A stretch of 64,000 bases of DNA. It comes from Cryobacterium flavum (GTDB lineage Bacteria; Actinomycetota; Actinomycetes; Actinomycetales; Microbacteriaceae). Below the pieces are notes generated by a model, which was not told the DNA's origin, made no database searches, and worked only from the letters and a program-made list of their open reading frames with translations. The position numbers and the translations under genes were made by a program. The DNA lies in NCBI RefSeq assembly GCF_900103805.1, contig NZ_FNIB01000003.1, positions 200,987-264,986 of the forward strand. The letters run 5' to 3'. Positions 52,372 to 61,378 of this stretch are shown here, piece after piece (the stretch's first letter is position 1; every line of letters begins with the position of its first letter).

Positions 52372-53987
52372 TGCCCCGGCAAGTCACCAGCGTCTTCAAG
52401 CGCTTCGGAAACGCGATTCGCGAGTTCACCATTGCCCAGCGCACTGTCGCCATCATCGGCGTCGCCGTGCTCGTGCTCGGCATCGCCGCACTCAGCATGT
52501 GGGTCACCAAGCCGGCTTTCACGCCCCTCTTCTCCGGCCTCAGCGGCGAAGACGCCAACAGCATCGTCGAGCAGTTGCGCACCGACGGCGTCGAATATGA
52601 GCTTGCCGACGGCGGCGCCACGATTCTGGTGCCCGAAGCGAGCGTCTACGACGAACGTATCAAGTCGGCCTCGGCCGGCCTGCCCACCTCGAGCACCGGC
52701 GGCTACTCCCTGCTCGACACCATGGGCGTAACCTCGAGCGAGTTCCAGCAGTCGGTCACCTACAAGCGAGCGCTCGAGGGTGAACTGGCCAAGACCATCG
52801 GTGCCCTCGACGGTGTCAAGATGGCCTCCGTGCAGCTTGCCATCCCCGAAGACAGCGTGTTCGTGTCGCAGAAGAACGACCCGACGGCATCCGTTTTCGT
52901 TGAAACCCAGAACGGCGTCACCCTCTCCAACGACCAGGTGCAGGCGATCGTGCACCTGACCAGCGCCTCGATCGACGGCATGACCGCCGCCGACGTTGCC
53001 GTCGTCGACTCCACCGGAACCGTGCTCTCCGCCGTCGGCGTCGGCGCCACCGGGGGAGCCGATCAGCAGGCCTCGGACTATGAGACCCGCGTGCGCAGCG
53101 CCGTGCAGGCCATGCTCGACAAGGTCGTCGGTGCTGGCAACGCCACCGTCGTCGTCGCCGCCGACATGAGTTACGAATCGGCCGAACGGGTCGAAGAGTC
53201 CTTCACGAGCCCGACCGAAGCACTGGCTCTCAATGAATCCGTCGACACCGAGACCTACTCGGGAACCGGCGGCAGCGCCGCTGGCGTGCTCGGATCCGAC
53301 ACGGCCGCCGTGGCCGATGGCGCCACCGATGGCACCTTCTCAAGCGAGTCGACGACCCGCAACAACGCCGTGAACAAGGTCACCGAGAACCGCACCATTC
53401 CAGCCGGAGCGATCACCCGGCAGACGGTCTCCGTGGCCGTCGATGCCGATGCCGCCGCTAACCTCAACGTTGCCGACATCACCTCCCTTGTGACTTCGGC
53501 CGCCGGCATCGACGCCGTGCGCGGCGACGCCGTGACCGTCGAAGTCATGGCCTTCGACACCACGGGCGCCGCCGCAGCAGCTGCAGCGCTCAAAGCAGCA
53601 GCGGATGCCGCGGCCGCCGCACGGTTCGCCGAGATTCTGCGGGTGTCGGTGATCACCGCCGGCATCGTCATCACCCTCGTGGTCAGCCTCATTCTCTACG
53701 CACGCCGGTCACGTCGCCAGAGCCGTGAATCGGTGGAGATCGGTGATCTCACCGCAATGCAGAACGCCCTCGGAGAGGCCACCGTCCCGCTCTCGGTGAC
53801 GTCATCCGCCGGCTCCCTATTCCTCGACAATCCGACCGACACCCCCACCAAAATCATCCCGACCGTCAAATTCGTACCGACCGACACCGATCTGCGCCGC
53901 GCCGAGATCGATTCCCTGGCGCAGTCCGACCCGCGCAGCACGGCCGAGTTCCTGCGTGGCCTGATGGATGACCGGCAGCGCGCATGA
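52371..53987 (+). CDS. fliF: Flagellar MS-ring protein FliF
   Basis: The protein is 538 residues. Two membrane spans are visible, at about 26-45 and 424-443, with the ring-building motifs between (FTPLFSGLSGEDANSIVEQL; SEFQQSVTYKRALEGELAKT; VQLAIPEDSVFV). The C-terminal cytoplasmic tail (ending LRGLMDDRQRA) binds FliG. Full length for the family. Confidence 0.95.
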   Translation: MPRQVTSVFKRFGNAIREFTIAQRTVAIIGVAVLVLGIAALSMWVTKPAFTPLFSGLSGEDANSIVEQLRTDGVEYELADGGATILVPEASVYDERIKSASAGLPTSSTGGYSLLDTMGVTSSEFQQSVTYKRALEGELAKTIGALDGVKMASVQLAIPEDSVFVSQKNDPTASVFVETQNGVTLSNDQVQAIVHLTSASIDGMTAADVAVVDSTGTVLSAVGVGATGGADQQASDYETRVRSAVQAMLDKVVGAGNATVVVAADMSYESAERVEESFTSPTEALALNESVDTETYSGTGGSAAGVLGSDTAAVADGATDGTFSSESTTRNNAVNKVTENRTIPAGAITRQTVSVAVDADAAANLNVADITSLVTSAAGIDAVRGDAVTVEVMAFDTTGAAAAAAALKAAADAAAAARFAEILRVSVITAGIVITLVVSLILYARRSRRQSRESVEIGDLTAMQNALGEATVPLSVTSSAGSLFLDNPTDTPTKIIPTVKFVPTDTDLRRAEIDSLAQSDPRSTAEFLRGLMDDRQRA

Positions 53988-55000
53988 ACGAGCCAGGCAC
54001 AGCACTGACCGGCACCCAGAAAGTTGCCGTCGTACTCATGAACATGGATCGTCAGCGCGCAACGGAGGTGATGAAGCAGTTTAGCGACATCGAAGCTGAA
54101 GTCATCGCCGGCGAAATCGTGCAGCTGCGCAACGTGGACCCGGCCGTCGCCGAGTCCACGCTCAACGAATTTCACGAAATCACCTTGAAGGGTCGTCGGC
54201 TGTCCCGCGGCGGGCACGAGTTCGCCGTCGGCCTGCTTGAGGCTTCCTTCGGTGCCGAACGCGCGGCCGGTGTCATGAACCGCGTCGCCACCTCCATGGC
54301 CGGCAAGGCTTTTGAATTTCTGGATCCCTCCGAGCCCGGCGATGTGCTCAACCTGCTCGACGGCGAGATGCCCCAGACCATTGCACTGGTGTTGGCGCAC
54401 CTGCGACGCGACCAGGCATCCGCTATTTTGGCCAGCATGGAACCGGGCCTTCGCACCGACGTCGCCCAGTGCATCGCCACTATGTCGAGTGCGACGCCCG
54501 AAGCCATTCGGGTCGTGACGGACACGCTCAAACTTCGCACCGGTAAAATTGTCGCGCGCGAGAGCATCGAAGTGGTCGGCGGAATTCAGCCGCTCGTCGA
54601 CATTATCAACCGAGCGGATGCCGCCACCGAGCGTGCACTTCTGGAAGGCCTCGAGGAACGTGACCCGGCCCTGGCCGAAGAGATTCGTTCTCGCATGCTC
54701 ACCTTTGCCGACATCGTCAAACTGGAGAGCCGGGACGTGCAGCAGGTACTGCGCGGCATCGACACGACCGTGCTGGCCATGGCCATGAAGGGCACGTCCG
54801 ATGCCGTCACCGAGGTCATCCGCGCCAACCTCTCCGAGCGCAACCGCGACGTACTCGACGACGAAACCAAAAGCCTCGGACCGGTGCGGATGCGTCAGGT
54901 CGAAGACGCCCGTGCCGAAATCGTGCGCGCTATTCGCGACATGGAAGCGCAGGGCAGCATCACCGTGCAACGCGGTGCCGAGGACGAATATGTCAACTGA
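53984..55000 (+). CDS. fliG: Flagellar motor switch protein FliG
   Basis: The protein is 338 residues with three armadillo-type domains. N: GTQKVAVVLMNMDRQRATEV. Middle: DGEMPQTIALVLAHLRRDQA with the EHPQ-equivalent region. C: FADIVKLESRDVQQVLRGID, then TTVLAMAMKGTSDAV, the charge-bearing torque helix region. It couples the MotA/MotB stator to the rotor. ATGA with fliF; its 3' end overlaps fliH by 11 bases. Confidence 0.95.
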   Translation: MNEPGTALTGTQKVAVVLMNMDRQRATEVMKQFSDIEAEVIAGEIVQLRNVDPAVAESTLNEFHEITLKGRRLSRGGHEFAVGLLEASFGAERAAGVMNRVATSMAGKAFEFLDPSEPGDVLNLLDGEMPQTIALVLAHLRRDQASAILASMEPGLRTDVAQCIATMSSATPEAIRVVTDTLKLRTGKIVARESIEVVGGIQPLVDIINRADAATERALLEGLEERDPALAEEIRSRMLTFADIVKLESRDVQQVLRGIDTTVLAMAMKGTSDAVTEVIRANLSERNRDVLDDETKSLGPVRMRQVEDARAEIVRAIRDMEAQGSITVQRGAEDEYVN

Positions 55001-55607
55001 CACCGGGTTTGGCCGCATGGCGTTTCCGAGACTGCGCGACGAGGAGCAGGACCGCGTCGACGAGCAGTCGCGTGCCGAGGGTCACGCCGCCGGGTACACC
55101 GAGGGGCTACGGCTGGCGGCCGCAGACGTCGCCAGGCGCGCCGACGAGATCAACGCCCAGCAAGCCGAGAACGAACGCTACGGTGAAGCGCAGGTCGACA
55201 GCGCGGTGCGTTTGCTCGCTGCCGCCGCCCGCGCCCTCAATGAACGAAGCATTCCTCTCATTCAGCAGGCGGAAGCCACGCTCGTCAACACGTCCCTGCA
55301 ACTGGCCGAAGCCATTCTCGGCTGTGAACTCAGCCATACCGAACCGTCGGCCCGCCGCGCTCTGGAACGTGCGCTGCACCAGCCAGACCAGTTCGACCGC
55401 AGCGAGGTGCACAGCATTCGCATGCACCCGGATGACCTCGTGGTGCTGGGCGCGCAGACGCGCGCGCTGGAGAGCATCCGTTTTGTTGGGGATTCCCGAC
55501 TCAAGCGCGGTGACGCCATCACCGAGTTCAGCGACGGCTTTCTCGACGCGCGTATCAGCACGGCCTTTGCCCGCGCAAAGGCCGCTCTCGCCGAGGTCGA
55601 AGCATGA
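54990..55607 (+). CDS. fliH: Flagellar export regulator FliH
   Basis: This 205-residue protein has an N-terminal charged helix with an AEGHAAGYTEGLRLAA repeat-like stretch (the Gly-rich region typical of FliH), then a FliH/YscL C-domain (LVNTSLQLAEAILGCELSHT; SVRFVGDSRLKRGD-like). It binds and restrains the FliI ATPase. ATG 54990 lies inside the end of fliG; longer frames upstream are shadows of fliG. Confidence 0.85.
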   Translation: MSTDTGFGRMAFPRLRDEEQDRVDEQSRAEGHAAGYTEGLRLAAADVARRADEINAQQAENERYGEAQVDSAVRLLAAAARALNERSIPLIQQAEATLVNTSLQLAEAILGCELSHTEPSARRALERALHQPDQFDRSEVHSIRMHPDDLVVLGAQTRALESIRFVGDSRLKRGDAITEFSDGFLDARISTAFARAKAALAEVEA

Positions 55608-56941
55608 TCACCACCTGGCGCCCACGCGCCACGCAGCTCGTGCAGGCAATCGAAGCCGGTCGCCCGGAGCGGGTCGGTGTCGTGTCGTCCATTGTCGGTC
55701 TGGGCGTCGAGGTGCGAGGCCTGCGCTCGGCGATTGGTGACATCGTCACGCTCGGAGCCCGACCGGGCCAGGCGGGTATCGACGCTGAAGTCGTCGCCAC
55801 CACCCAGACCGGAATCCGATGCATGCCGCTTGGCCGCATCACCGGTTTGCAGGCCGGTGCCCGCGTGCGATCGGCTGGCTCGCCGCTGCTCGTGCCCACC
55901 GGCCGTGGCCTGTTCGGGCGCGTCATCGACGGCCTGGGCCGCCCCCTTGACGGCAAGGGCCCGCTCGATTCAGACGGCTTCGTCTCCCTGGAACATGACA
56001 GCCCCTCGGCCATGCACCGGGCGCGCATCACGACCCCGCTGCACCTGGGCGTGCGCGTTCTCGACACTCTCACGACGGTTGGCCGCGGTCAGCGTATGGG
56101 CCTGTTTGCCGGCTCCGGCGTTGGAAAGTCGTCCCTGCTGTCGATGATCGCCCGCGGAACGGATGCCCAGGTCTCGGTCATCGCACTGGTGGGGGAGCGC
56201 GGGCGTGAGGTTCGCGAGTTTCTTGAGGACGACTTGGGCCCAGAAGGCTTGGCCCGCTCCATCGTCGTCGTGTCGACCTCCGACGAACCAGCGATGATGC
56301 GGCTGCGCGCCGCATTCACCGCCACCCGCATCGCCGAATCGTTTCGCGACCAGGGCGCCGACGTCATGCTCATGATGGACTCGCTCACCCGCGTGGCCAT
56401 GGCCCAGCGCGAAATCGGGCTCTCGGTCGGCGAACCGCCAGCCACTCGCGGCTACCCGCCGTCGACGTTCTCGGTGCTGGCCCGGCTGCTGGAACGTGCC
56501 GGTACCGGTGAGACAGGCTCGATCACCGGAATGTACACGGTGCTCGTCGACGGCGACGACCACAATGAACCCATCGCCGACGCGGCGCGCTCTATCCTCG
56601 ACGGCCACGTCGTTCTCGACCGCAAGCTCGCTATCATCGGCCATTTTCCCTCGGTCGACGTGCTGGCCTCCATTTCGCGCGTTGCCTCCCGGGTCAACAG
56701 CCCCGAACGCAACCAGATCGCGACGACGCTGCGCAAGGTCATGGCGGCCCGCCTGGGCGCGCAGGATCTGCTCGACGTCGGCGCCTACCGGCCCGGCACG
56801 AACCCGCTGGTCGATGCGGCCGTTGAGAACGGCCCGGCCATCAACGCTTTTCTCCAGCAGCGGATGGACGACCAGACTCCCAGCGAGCAGGCCTGGTCCC
56901 AGCTCACCCGACTGACCCGCGCGTTCGGGGCTGTCGCATGA
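55604..56941 (+). CDS. fliI: Flagellar export ATPase FliI
   Basis: This 445-residue F1-beta-like ATPase carries Walker A GLFAGSGVGKSSLLSMIA, Walker B DVMLMMDSLTRVAMAQRE, the GERGREVREF and GYPPSTFSVLARLLERAG motifs, and the C-terminal NQIATTLRKVMAA. It energises export of rod, hook and filament subunits with FliH and FliJ. ATGA overlaps at both ends. Confidence 0.96.
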   Translation: MITTWRPRATQLVQAIEAGRPERVGVVSSIVGLGVEVRGLRSAIGDIVTLGARPGQAGIDAEVVATTQTGIRCMPLGRITGLQAGARVRSAGSPLLVPTGRGLFGRVIDGLGRPLDGKGPLDSDGFVSLEHDSPSAMHRARITTPLHLGVRVLDTLTTVGRGQRMGLFAGSGVGKSSLLSMIARGTDAQVSVIALVGERGREVREFLEDDLGPEGLARSIVVVSTSDEPAMMRLRAAFTATRIAESFRDQGADVMLMMDSLTRVAMAQREIGLSVGEPPATRGYPPSTFSVLARLLERAGTGETGSITGMYTVLVDGDDHNEPIADAARSILDGHVVLDRKLAIIGHFPSVDVLASISRVASRVNSPERNQIATTLRKVMAARLGAQDLLDVGAYRPGTNPLVDAAVENGPAINAFLQQRMDDQTPSEQAWSQLTRLTRAFGAVA

Positions 56942-57387
56942 GCCGCCTCTTTCCGTTGGCCGGGCTGCTGCGTCTGCGCAAGTTGCAGCAGAACCAGGCC
57001 GCCCTCGACCTCGCCGAGGCGAATGCCCGCGTGGCCGCGCTCCAGGCCCGCCGAGGTCGTGCCCGCTCGGCCCTAGGCGCTCTCGGGAACACTCCGCAGA
57101 CCATCGCCGCGCTCAACGCCATGGCCGCGGCCCGGTCGTCGTCGCGCAGCATGCTCGCTGAGCTCGACGCCATGGGGCGTAACCACCAGGAGACCCTCGA
57201 TTCCGCCCAGTCCAACTACAACGCCGCCCGGGCCGAGTCGGTCGCGCTCGAGAAACTGCATGACCGGCACGCGGCCGCAGTGCTGGCCGAAGACCTGCAC
57301 GCCGAGCAGACCGTGCTCGACGAGATTGCCGGAGCTCGCTGGCACCGCAGCCGCTCGGCAAGCCTGAACAAGGGGGAGACACCATGA
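56938..57387 (+). CDS. fliJ: Flagellar export coiled-coil protein FliJ
   Basis: This 149-residue, almost wholly helical, Ala/Arg/Leu-rich protein (FPLAGLLRLRKLQQNQAALD; LEKLHDRHAAAVLAEDLHAE) fits the FliJ stalk that sits in the FliI ring. The name rests on size, coiled-coil pattern and place after fliI. Confidence 0.8.
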   Translation: MSRLFPLAGLLRLRKLQQNQAALDLAEANARVAALQARRGRARSALGALGNTPQTIAALNAMAAARSSSRSMLAELDAMGRNHQETLDSAQSNYNAARAESVALEKLHDRHAAAVLAEDLHAEQTVLDEIAGARWHRSRSASLNKGETP

Positions 57388-58040
57388 CGATGATCGCGGC
57401 CATGGGCAGAATCAGCCAGATTCAGGCGACCCTGCAGCAGCTCTCCAGCGTGTCGACCGAACGGGTCACTACCACGGCCGCAGCGACGACCGCAGCGGCA
57501 TCCCCTTCGGCTGATAGTTTCGCGGCAACCCTCGCTGCGGCGCTCGGAACGAGTGCAACCAGTGCGACCGGATCGGCCAACGGCGCGACCGGCACGGACG
57601 TCGTGGCGTCCGCTGAGAAATATCTCGGCGTGCCCTACGTGTTCGGCGGAGAGGATTCCAGCGGAATGGACTGCTCCGGACTCGTTCAAACCGTATATGC
57701 CGATATCGGAATAGAACTGCCACGCCTCGTTTCTGGTCAGATGAAGATGGGCACCGAAGTCGCCTCCCTCGCCGAAGCCCAGCCGGGCGACCTCATCGTC
57801 ACCGGCGGTGGCGACCACATTCTCATCTACGCCGGCGACAACAAGGTCATCCACGCCCCGTATCCGGGCCGCACCGTGTGCCTGCGCGAGGCCTACATGA
57901 CGGATGCCGATATCACCACTATCCGCCGCATCATCCCCATCACTACCCAGGCCGCCGGCACCGGCTCCACCGACAAGCTCAGCGCCGCCTTCGCCGCTTT
58001 CGCCCAGCAGAATTCAACCGCCACGGGAAGCACACTATGA
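57384..58040 (+). CDS. NlpC/P60 peptidoglycan hydrolase in flagellar operon
   Basis: The protein is 218 residues. An N-terminal flagellar-type segment and Ala/Thr linker (1-70) precede a C40 peptidase domain: VASAEKYLGVPYVFGGEDSS, GMDCSGLVQTVYADIG with the catalytic Cys, GGGDHILIYAG with the His, and VIHAPYPGRT with the third residue. It should cut peptide cross-links in the wall, making room for the rod, in place of the muramidase part of FlgJ. No Sec signal is visible, so export through the flagellar system itself is likely. Coupled by ATGA to fliJ and fliK. Confidence 0.85.
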   Translation: MTMIAAMGRISQIQATLQQLSSVSTERVTTTAAATTAAASPSADSFAATLAAALGTSATSATGSANGATGTDVVASAEKYLGVPYVFGGEDSSGMDCSGLVQTVYADIGIELPRLVSGQMKMGTEVASLAEAQPGDLIVTGGGDHILIYAGDNKVIHAPYPGRTVCLREAYMTDADITTIRRIIPITTQAAGTGSTDKLSAAFAAFAQQNSTATGSTL

Positions 58041-59494
58041 CCCTCACCCTCGGCCAATTTCGGCCGGCTGCCGCTCCGGCCACCGCGCCGGCCCAGCGCG
58101 AGACCAGTCAGGGCTCGGCTTCGTCGGGCGCTGAAGCGTTCGGCTCTATTCTGCAAGACACCCTCACCGATCGCAGCGCCGCCTCGTCGACATCGGGCCC
58201 TAAGGCGGCGATGTCGTCAACGGAGCAGAAGACGGACCCCGCGCAGGATTCCGCGGCCGAGGCCACTGCGGCCGGTTCCCCGGCGGATGCAACCGCCCCG
58301 GTGGCGTTTTCCCCAGCTCTGACCTGGGCTGCCGCTGCCGCAGCCGCGTCCCCGGCGGCGGACAGTACCGTAGCCGACAGTATCGCGGGCAGCACTGCTG
58401 CTCCCGGCCCGTCGGTTGACGCCGTGGCGAGCACCAATGTCGACCTAACCGCGTCGGTTGCCGCGCCGGCGACGGCGGGCGGTTCGAGTGTAGCTTCCGC
58501 CCCCGTCGCTGGAGCAGTCACGGCTGTGCCGAACGCCGCAGCGAACGCCGCCGCTGCGGTGCCCGCTGCTGATACCGCTGCGGTGCCCGCTGCTGATACC
58601 GCCGCCGTCCCGCCTGCGGCGGCGGTCGTCGCAGTGGCCGCCGCCGTTCCGGTCGCTGCCGTGTGGGCCGCTCAGGGTCGCACCGCCGACGCCGGTGCAG
58701 CCGCTTCCAGTGCCGCACCGACAACGTCCCCCGAAGCGGATGCCGCGGCGCTGCCGGCCCAGGCCCCTTCGACAACCGCAGATTCAGCGACGCCCGCGAG
58801 CGCACTCAGTCCGGCCGCCGCGCCGCCCGTGCCCGGCACGGCACAGAACCCCGCCGCGCCGACCAGTGGGGCACAAAGCCTTGCCGGTGCGGCACAAAGC
58901 GTCGCCGCGGCCACCGACGGGTCGGCGCGCTCCGCGCTGCCCGACGCCGTGCGGCTGCACGCCACGGGCACGGAGGCCGTCGCGCCGGCGACATCCGCTC
59001 TGCCCAGCGTTGCACCGACCGCGCTGGCGACCAGCACAGCCACGCCGGTTGCAGCGCCCGCGCCGGCTGCCGCCGTGCCGCTCACTGCGCAGATCATGAA
59101 GCCGCTGTTCTCGCTGACCAATGCTGCGCCGGGTGAGCACGTGCTCACCATCAGCGTCACGCCCGACAACCTCGGGCCGGTCACCGTGCGGGCGCACGTG
59201 ACGGGGGAGGGCATTCGGGTGGAGCTGTTCGCTCCCACCGATCTGGCCCGTGATGCGCTGCGCGTGATTTTGCCTGACCTGCGCCGGGACCTCGCCGGTT
59301 CCGGGCTGAGCGCCCAGCTCGACCTGTCGAGCGACAGCCAGGCCGGCGATCCCGGCGCCACCCGCCAGCCCCGCTCGGAGGCCGACGGGCGCAATCCCAA
59401 CGCTCGGAGTCCCGCCGAGCGAGCACCGGACACTCCGCTGGAGAACCGCGCGTCCCGATTCGGGTCCACCCACACTATCGACGTACTGGCTTAG
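58037..59494 (+). CDS. fliK: Flagellar hook-length control protein FliK
   Basis: The protein is 485 residues. Residues 1-340 are a low-complexity Ala/Pro/Thr/Ser ruler region with a tandem 24-base repeat near 58555-58603 (TAAVPAAD units). The C-terminal domain (ITAGEHVLTISV-like GEHVLTISVTPDNLGPVTVR, AHVTGEGIRVELFAPTDLAR, LRRDLAGSGLSAQLDL) is the FliK/Flg_hook switch that changes export specificity when the hook is complete. ATG 58037 overlaps the NlpC stop. Confidence 0.9.
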   Translation: MTLTLGQFRPAAAPATAPAQRETSQGSASSGAEAFGSILQDTLTDRSAASSTSGPKAAMSSTEQKTDPAQDSAAEATAAGSPADATAPVAFSPALTWAAAAAAASPAADSTVADSIAGSTAAPGPSVDAVASTNVDLTASVAAPATAGGSSVASAPVAGAVTAVPNAAANAAAAVPAADTAAVPAADTAAVPPAAAVVAVAAAVPVAAVWAAQGRTADAGAAASSAAPTTSPEADAAALPAQAPSTTADSATPASALSPAAAPPVPGTAQNPAAPTSGAQSLAGAAQSVAAATDGSARSALPDAVRLHATGTEAVAPATSALPSVAPTALATSTATPVAAPAPAAAVPLTAQIMKPLFSLTNAAPGEHVLTISVTPDNLGPVTVRAHVTGEGIRVELFAPTDLARDALRVILPDLRRDLAGSGLSAQLDLSSDSQAGDPGATRQPRSEADGRNPNARSPAERAPDTPLENRASRFGSTHTIDVLA

Positions 59495-59504
59495 GAGAAC
59501 AACC

Positions 59505-59990
59505 GTGACAATCGATGCCCTGGCAGGCAATGCCGCCGCTCCGACCGGAATGTACACGTCCACGACTACGACGCGTACGCCCAACCAGTCCATGGACTCG
59601 GAGGTGTTCATGTCGCTACTGGTGACCCAGTTGCAAAACCAGGATCCCAGCTCGCCGATGGATACCAACGAGATGATCGCCCAGACCACCCAGCTCGCCA
59701 TGATGGAGAAGCTCACCGAAATGGCCACCGCGAGCCAGGAGGGCTTCTCCCTGCAGATGCGCACCTCGGCGGCCGCGCTGGTGGGGGAGACGGTCACCTA
59801 TACCAATGCCGATGGCGACGAGATCACCGGGCTCGCCTCGTCCGTCTCGTTCGCCGGCCCGGTGCCCATGGTTACGGTCAACGGGGAACCCATCGCCCTC
59901 GATGTCATCTCCGGCGTGACGCGCGCCACCGCCGCCGTTGACGACTCCGACGACTCCGAAGATTCAGCGGGGGCGACCACCGCGGCCTGA
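59505..59990 (+). CDS. flgD: Flagellar hook capping protein FlgD
   Basis: This 161-residue protein starts at a GTG after AGGAGAAC. The FlgD N-domain is clear: FMSLLVTQLQNQDPSSPMDT, NEMIAQTTQLAMMEKLTEM. A short C-terminal part with GETVTYTNADGDEITG follows, then an acidic Asp/Ser tail. It caps the growing hook; the C-terminal Ig-like domains of long FlgDs are absent, as usual in this group. Confidence 0.92.
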   Translation: MTIDALAGNAAAPTGMYTSTTTTRTPNQSMDSEVFMSLLVTQLQNQDPSSPMDTNEMIAQTTQLAMMEKLTEMATASQEGFSLQMRTSAAALVGETVTYTNADGDEITGLASSVSFAGPVPMVTVNGEPIALDVISGVTRATAAVDDSDDSEDSAGATTAA

Positions 59991-60054
59991 TCCGCGGCTT
60001 GTCCTCGACCCCACCTACTTCACCACATAGTTCTTTTCTGAAAGGCAGCACCCC

Positions 60055-61263
60055 ATGCTTCGTTCTCTCTACTCCGGCATCTCCGGCCTTCGTTCACACC
60101 AGACCATGCTCGACGTGACCGGCAACAACATCGCCAACGTCAACACGACAGCGTTCAAGGCGTCCGCGGCCCAGTTTCAGGACACCCTGTCACAGCTGAC
60201 CCAGGCCGCCGGCGGCGCCACGGCCACCACCGGTGGCACCAACCCCGCCCAGGTCGGCCTCGGCGTACAGGTCGCTGGAATCTCCACCAACTTCGCCCAG
60301 GGATCGTCACAGTCCACCGGCAAAACCACCGACCTCATGATCTCCGGCGACGGCTTCTTCGTCACCTCGCTCGGCGGCGAAACCCTCTACACCCGCGCTG
60401 GGTCATTCAACTTCGACTCGGCCGGCCGACTGGTCTCGCCCGACGGCGCGATCGTGCAGGGCTGGGGCGCCGTCAACGGCGTCGTCAACGCTGGCGGGGC
60501 GACCAGCAATATCACCCTGCCCGTCGGCGCAATCGTGCCGGCTAAGGCCTCTACCGCCGCAACATTCACCGGCAACCTGCCGTCGGATTCTGTGGTCGAT
60601 AGCACGCTCACACGCACCGTCGACGTCTTCGACGACCTCGGCAACTCTCGCACGATCTCGCTGACCTTCACTCGCACGGGTGCACCGGATGACGATGGCT
60701 GGACTGTTGGGCAATCCAAGCTGGCGGACGGCACGACGCCGACCCCCGTGCAGCTCACCGCTGAGACCGACGCCGACGGCCCCACGGGTAACTTCACCGC
60801 CTCCGGCGCCCTGAGAGTTGACGGCATCGATATGGACCTAGCCCAACTCAAGGGCTTCTCCGGCCTCGCCACGGTCGCCGGCAAGACCGACGACGGCAAC
60901 GAGGCTGGCACGCTCAACAGCTACACGCTCGGCGCCGACGGCACCCTCGTCGGCCTGTTCAGCAACGGCCAGCAGCAGGCCATCGGTCGCATCGCCCTCG
61001 CTAACTTCGTCAACCCGGGCGGCCTGGAGAAGGCCGGCTCCTCGGCCTACCGCGCCACGTTCAACTCGGGTGCGGCCGAACTCGGCACCCCCGGCGCGGC
61101 CGGCATGGGCTCCCTCACGAGCGGTGCCCTCGAAATGTCCAACGTCGACCTGTCGCAGGAATTCACCAACCTCATCGTCGCCCAGCGCGGTTTCCAGGCC
61201 AACGCCCGCATCATCACGACCTCGGACGAGGTCCTGCAAGAGCTGACCAACCTCAAGCGCTAG
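60055..61263 (+). CDS. flgE: Flagellar hook protein FlgE
   Basis: The protein is 402 residues. The N-terminal rod/hook signature (LYSGISGLRSHQTMLDVTGN, NIANVNTTAFKASAAQFQDT), the DLMISGDGFFVTSLGGETLY and TRAGSFNFDSAGRLVSPDG segments, and the C-terminal NVDLSQEFTNLIVAQRGFQA are typical. It polymerises into the hook. AAAGGCAG before the ATG. A perfect terminator hairpin follows 14 bases after the stop. Confidence 0.95.
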   Translation: MLRSLYSGISGLRSHQTMLDVTGNNIANVNTTAFKASAAQFQDTLSQLTQAAGGATATTGGTNPAQVGLGVQVAGISTNFAQGSSQSTGKTTDLMISGDGFFVTSLGGETLYTRAGSFNFDSAGRLVSPDGAIVQGWGAVNGVVNAGGATSNITLPVGAIVPAKASTAATFTGNLPSDSVVDSTLTRTVDVFDDLGNSRTISLTFTRTGAPDDDGWTVGQSKLADGTTPTPVQLTAETDADGPTGNFTASGALRVDGIDMDLAQLKGFSGLATVAGKTDDGNEAGTLNSYTLGADGTLVGLFSNGQQQAIGRIALANFVNPGGLEKAGSSAYRATFNSGAAELGTPGAAGMGSLTSGALEMSNVDLSQEFTNLIVAQRGFQANARIITTSDEVLQELTNLKR

Positions 61264-61277
61264 TTCAGTAGACACGT

Positions 61278-61309
61278 TTGTGGGGTGCGGAACCGTCCGC
61301 ACCCCACAA
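61278..61309 (+). terminator. Terminator after flgE
   Basis: TTGTGGGGTGCGG (61278-61290), loop AACCGT, CCGCACCCCACAA (61297-61309): a 13-bp perfect stem. It closes the flgB-flgE transcript before the unrelated gene at 61379. Confidence 0.85.
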
Positions 61310-61378
61310 TTGTGTCGAGTGAACGCCGCCCTGTGCATAACCATCAGACCTCGGGGCAGAATGCGGCATCCTCATGGC

